Shown here one piece after another: positions 4,950-5,657 of a DNA stretch of 5,657 nucleotides (positions are counted from its first letter, which is position 1; the number at the start of each line of letters is the position of its first letter). A program made the position numbers and the translations under genes. The notes under the pieces were generated by a model. It ran no database searches and was not told where the DNA came from. It saw only the letters and a program-made list of their open reading frames with translations. The stretch comes from Candidatus Roizmanbacteria bacterium. Lineage in GTDB: Bacteria > Patescibacteriota > Microgenomatia > UBA1406 > GWC2-37-13. The stretch covers positions 1 to 5,657 of the forward strand of contig JACPMD010000118.1 in assembly GCA_016186235.1 (NCBI GenBank), given 5' to 3'.

Positions 4950-5657
4950 ATGGCTTTTCAGAAATTTGCCATTCTCGACTTTCGCCTTACAGCCCAAGAT
5001 ACGTACGTAGTTAAAGTGAGACCAATCGAGTCAGACCATGTATTTTCATTCTTGCCTGGTCAATTCTGCCGTCTTAAAAATCCGAACTATGAAAAAACAG
5101 AAGAACCGCACATGTTTTCAATCACCTCCTCGCCCCATACAAAAGACTATCTTGAATTTTGCCTGAAGGTCTACGGAAACTGGACGCGAGCACTCATCGA
5201 TGGCAAGGTGGGGGATACGCTTCTTCTTTCCGGTCCTTATGGGAGAACAATACTTGATGACTCAATAAAGTATCTGGTACTTCTTATCGGCGGAGTTGGT
5301 ATCGCGCCCGCGATATCTTTATTGAGATACGTAAAGGAAGAAGCAAAGCCCATCATCATAGATCTTCTCTATGGGAACAGAAATCAAGAAACCAGCGCAT
5401 ATAAAGATGAGATAGACCAACTCTACAAATCAATCAAGGGAAAAGTTGTTCATGTTCTTTCTCATCTTTCGGAGACAGATCAGTGGGATGGATATAAAGG
5501 ATTTATCAGCGAAGAAATTATTAAAAAAGAGGTGAATCTTTCGGCCGACCCGACTTTTTATATGTGCGGACCACTCATTTTTATTCAAAAAATGGAGGTG
5601 GCGCTCAAAAATCTTGGTATCCCCGAGGAGAGAATTAAGAAAGAAATAGTTACATAG
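4950..5657 (+). CDS. Ferredoxin-NADP reductase-type FAD/NAD(P)-binding oxidoreductase
   Basis: A complete 235-residue protein; its TAG is the last triplet of the window. An N-terminal FAD-binding beta-barrel (about 5-100) has PGQFCRL (36-42), the flavin motif HMFSITSSP (54-62) and GPYG (95-98). The C-terminal NAD(P)-binding domain has GGVGIAP (114-120), YGNR (141-144) and YMCGP (204-208), the conserved nucleotide-side Cys. It should move electrons between NAD(P)H and a protein or small carrier. There is no Fe-S cysteine cluster, so it is not PyrK. The partner is not in the window. Odd point: the usual Arg of the flavin R-x-[YF]-S motif is His54. The start lies 8 bp after the dehydrogenase stop with no Shine-Dalgarno, so the two are probably one operon serving NAD(H)/NADP(H) balance (inference). 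Confidence 0.88.
   Translation: MAFQKFAILDFRLTAQDTYVVKVRPIESDHVFSFLPGQFCRLKNPNYEKTEEPHMFSITSSPHTKDYLEFCLKVYGNWTRALIDGKVGDTLLLSGPYGRTILDDSIKYLVLLIGGVGIAPAISLLRYVKEEAKPIIIDLLYGNRNQETSAYKDEIDQLYKSIKGKVVHVLSHLSETDQWDGYKGFISEEIIKKEVNLSADPTFYMCGPLIFIQKMEVALKNLGIPEERIKKEIVT

Noticed and set aside
1..5657. Alternative genetic code with TGA read as glycine
   Set aside because: TGA is a sensible terminator for the small membrane protein, MFS and Crp/Fnr genes, and no gene contains an in-frame TGA.
4950..5657. Dihydroorotate dehydrogenase electron-transfer subunit (PyrK)
   Set aside because: The C-terminal 2Fe-2S cysteine cluster is absent and there is no pyrimidine gene nearby.

Overview
The window looks like a stretch of a bacterial chromosome from the Candidate Phyla Radiation (Patescibacteria, probably a Parcubacteria-type lineage). 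This is an inference from gene content. It rests on a secreted cysteine-rich protein with GPGGC / C-x5-C-x3-C repeats of a kind I associate with that group, a small NPF-motif membrane protein translationally coupled to it, and a stand-alone VKOR. It is supported by a fermentative D-lactate-type dehydrogenase, very tight gene packing, and almost no convincing Shine-Dalgarno sites. TGA is used as a stop (three genes end in TGA), so the TGA=Gly code of Gracilibacteria/SR1 is excluded.

Layout. (1) Positions 1-1656, minus strand: a small single-pass membrane protein (1656-1381) followed by a large secreted Cys-rich repeat protein that starts at a GTG overlapping the previous stop (GTGA). The second gene runs off the left edge, so only its first 461 codons are seen; it fills what otherwise looks like 1.4 kb of empty or fragmentary sequence. 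(2) 1731-2882, plus strand: an MFS transporter, divergent from the small membrane gene. (3) 2833-3916, minus strand: a Crp/Fnr-type regulator followed by a VKOR family membrane oxidoreductase whose 3' end overlaps the convergent MFS gene by 50 bp. (4) 3949-5657, plus strand: a D-2-hydroxyacid (D-lactate-like) dehydrogenase and, 8 bp later, a ferredoxin-NADP-reductase-type flavoprotein. Its stop codon is the last triplet of the window. The dehydrogenase is divergent from the Crp/Fnr gene across only 32 bp.

How the parts may work together (inference). The dehydrogenase would re-oxidise NADH by reducing pyruvate or a similar 2-oxoacid, and the flavoprotein would exchange electrons between NAD(P)H and an unidentified carrier. 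The Crp/Fnr regulator sits between this redox operon and VKOR. A near-consensus Crp/Fnr operator (AGTGATGTAGATCACA, 3291-3306) lies just upstream of VKOR, and its half-sites agree with the regulator's recognition helix (SRETASR). VKOR makes disulfides in exported proteins, and the 42-cysteine exported protein in the same window is an obvious candidate client.

Most striking points: the hidden 461-codon Cys-rich reading frame, the matched regulator/operator pair in front of VKOR, and a recurrent arrangement in which -10-like hexamers lie so close to the ATG that transcripts would be leaderless or nearly so.
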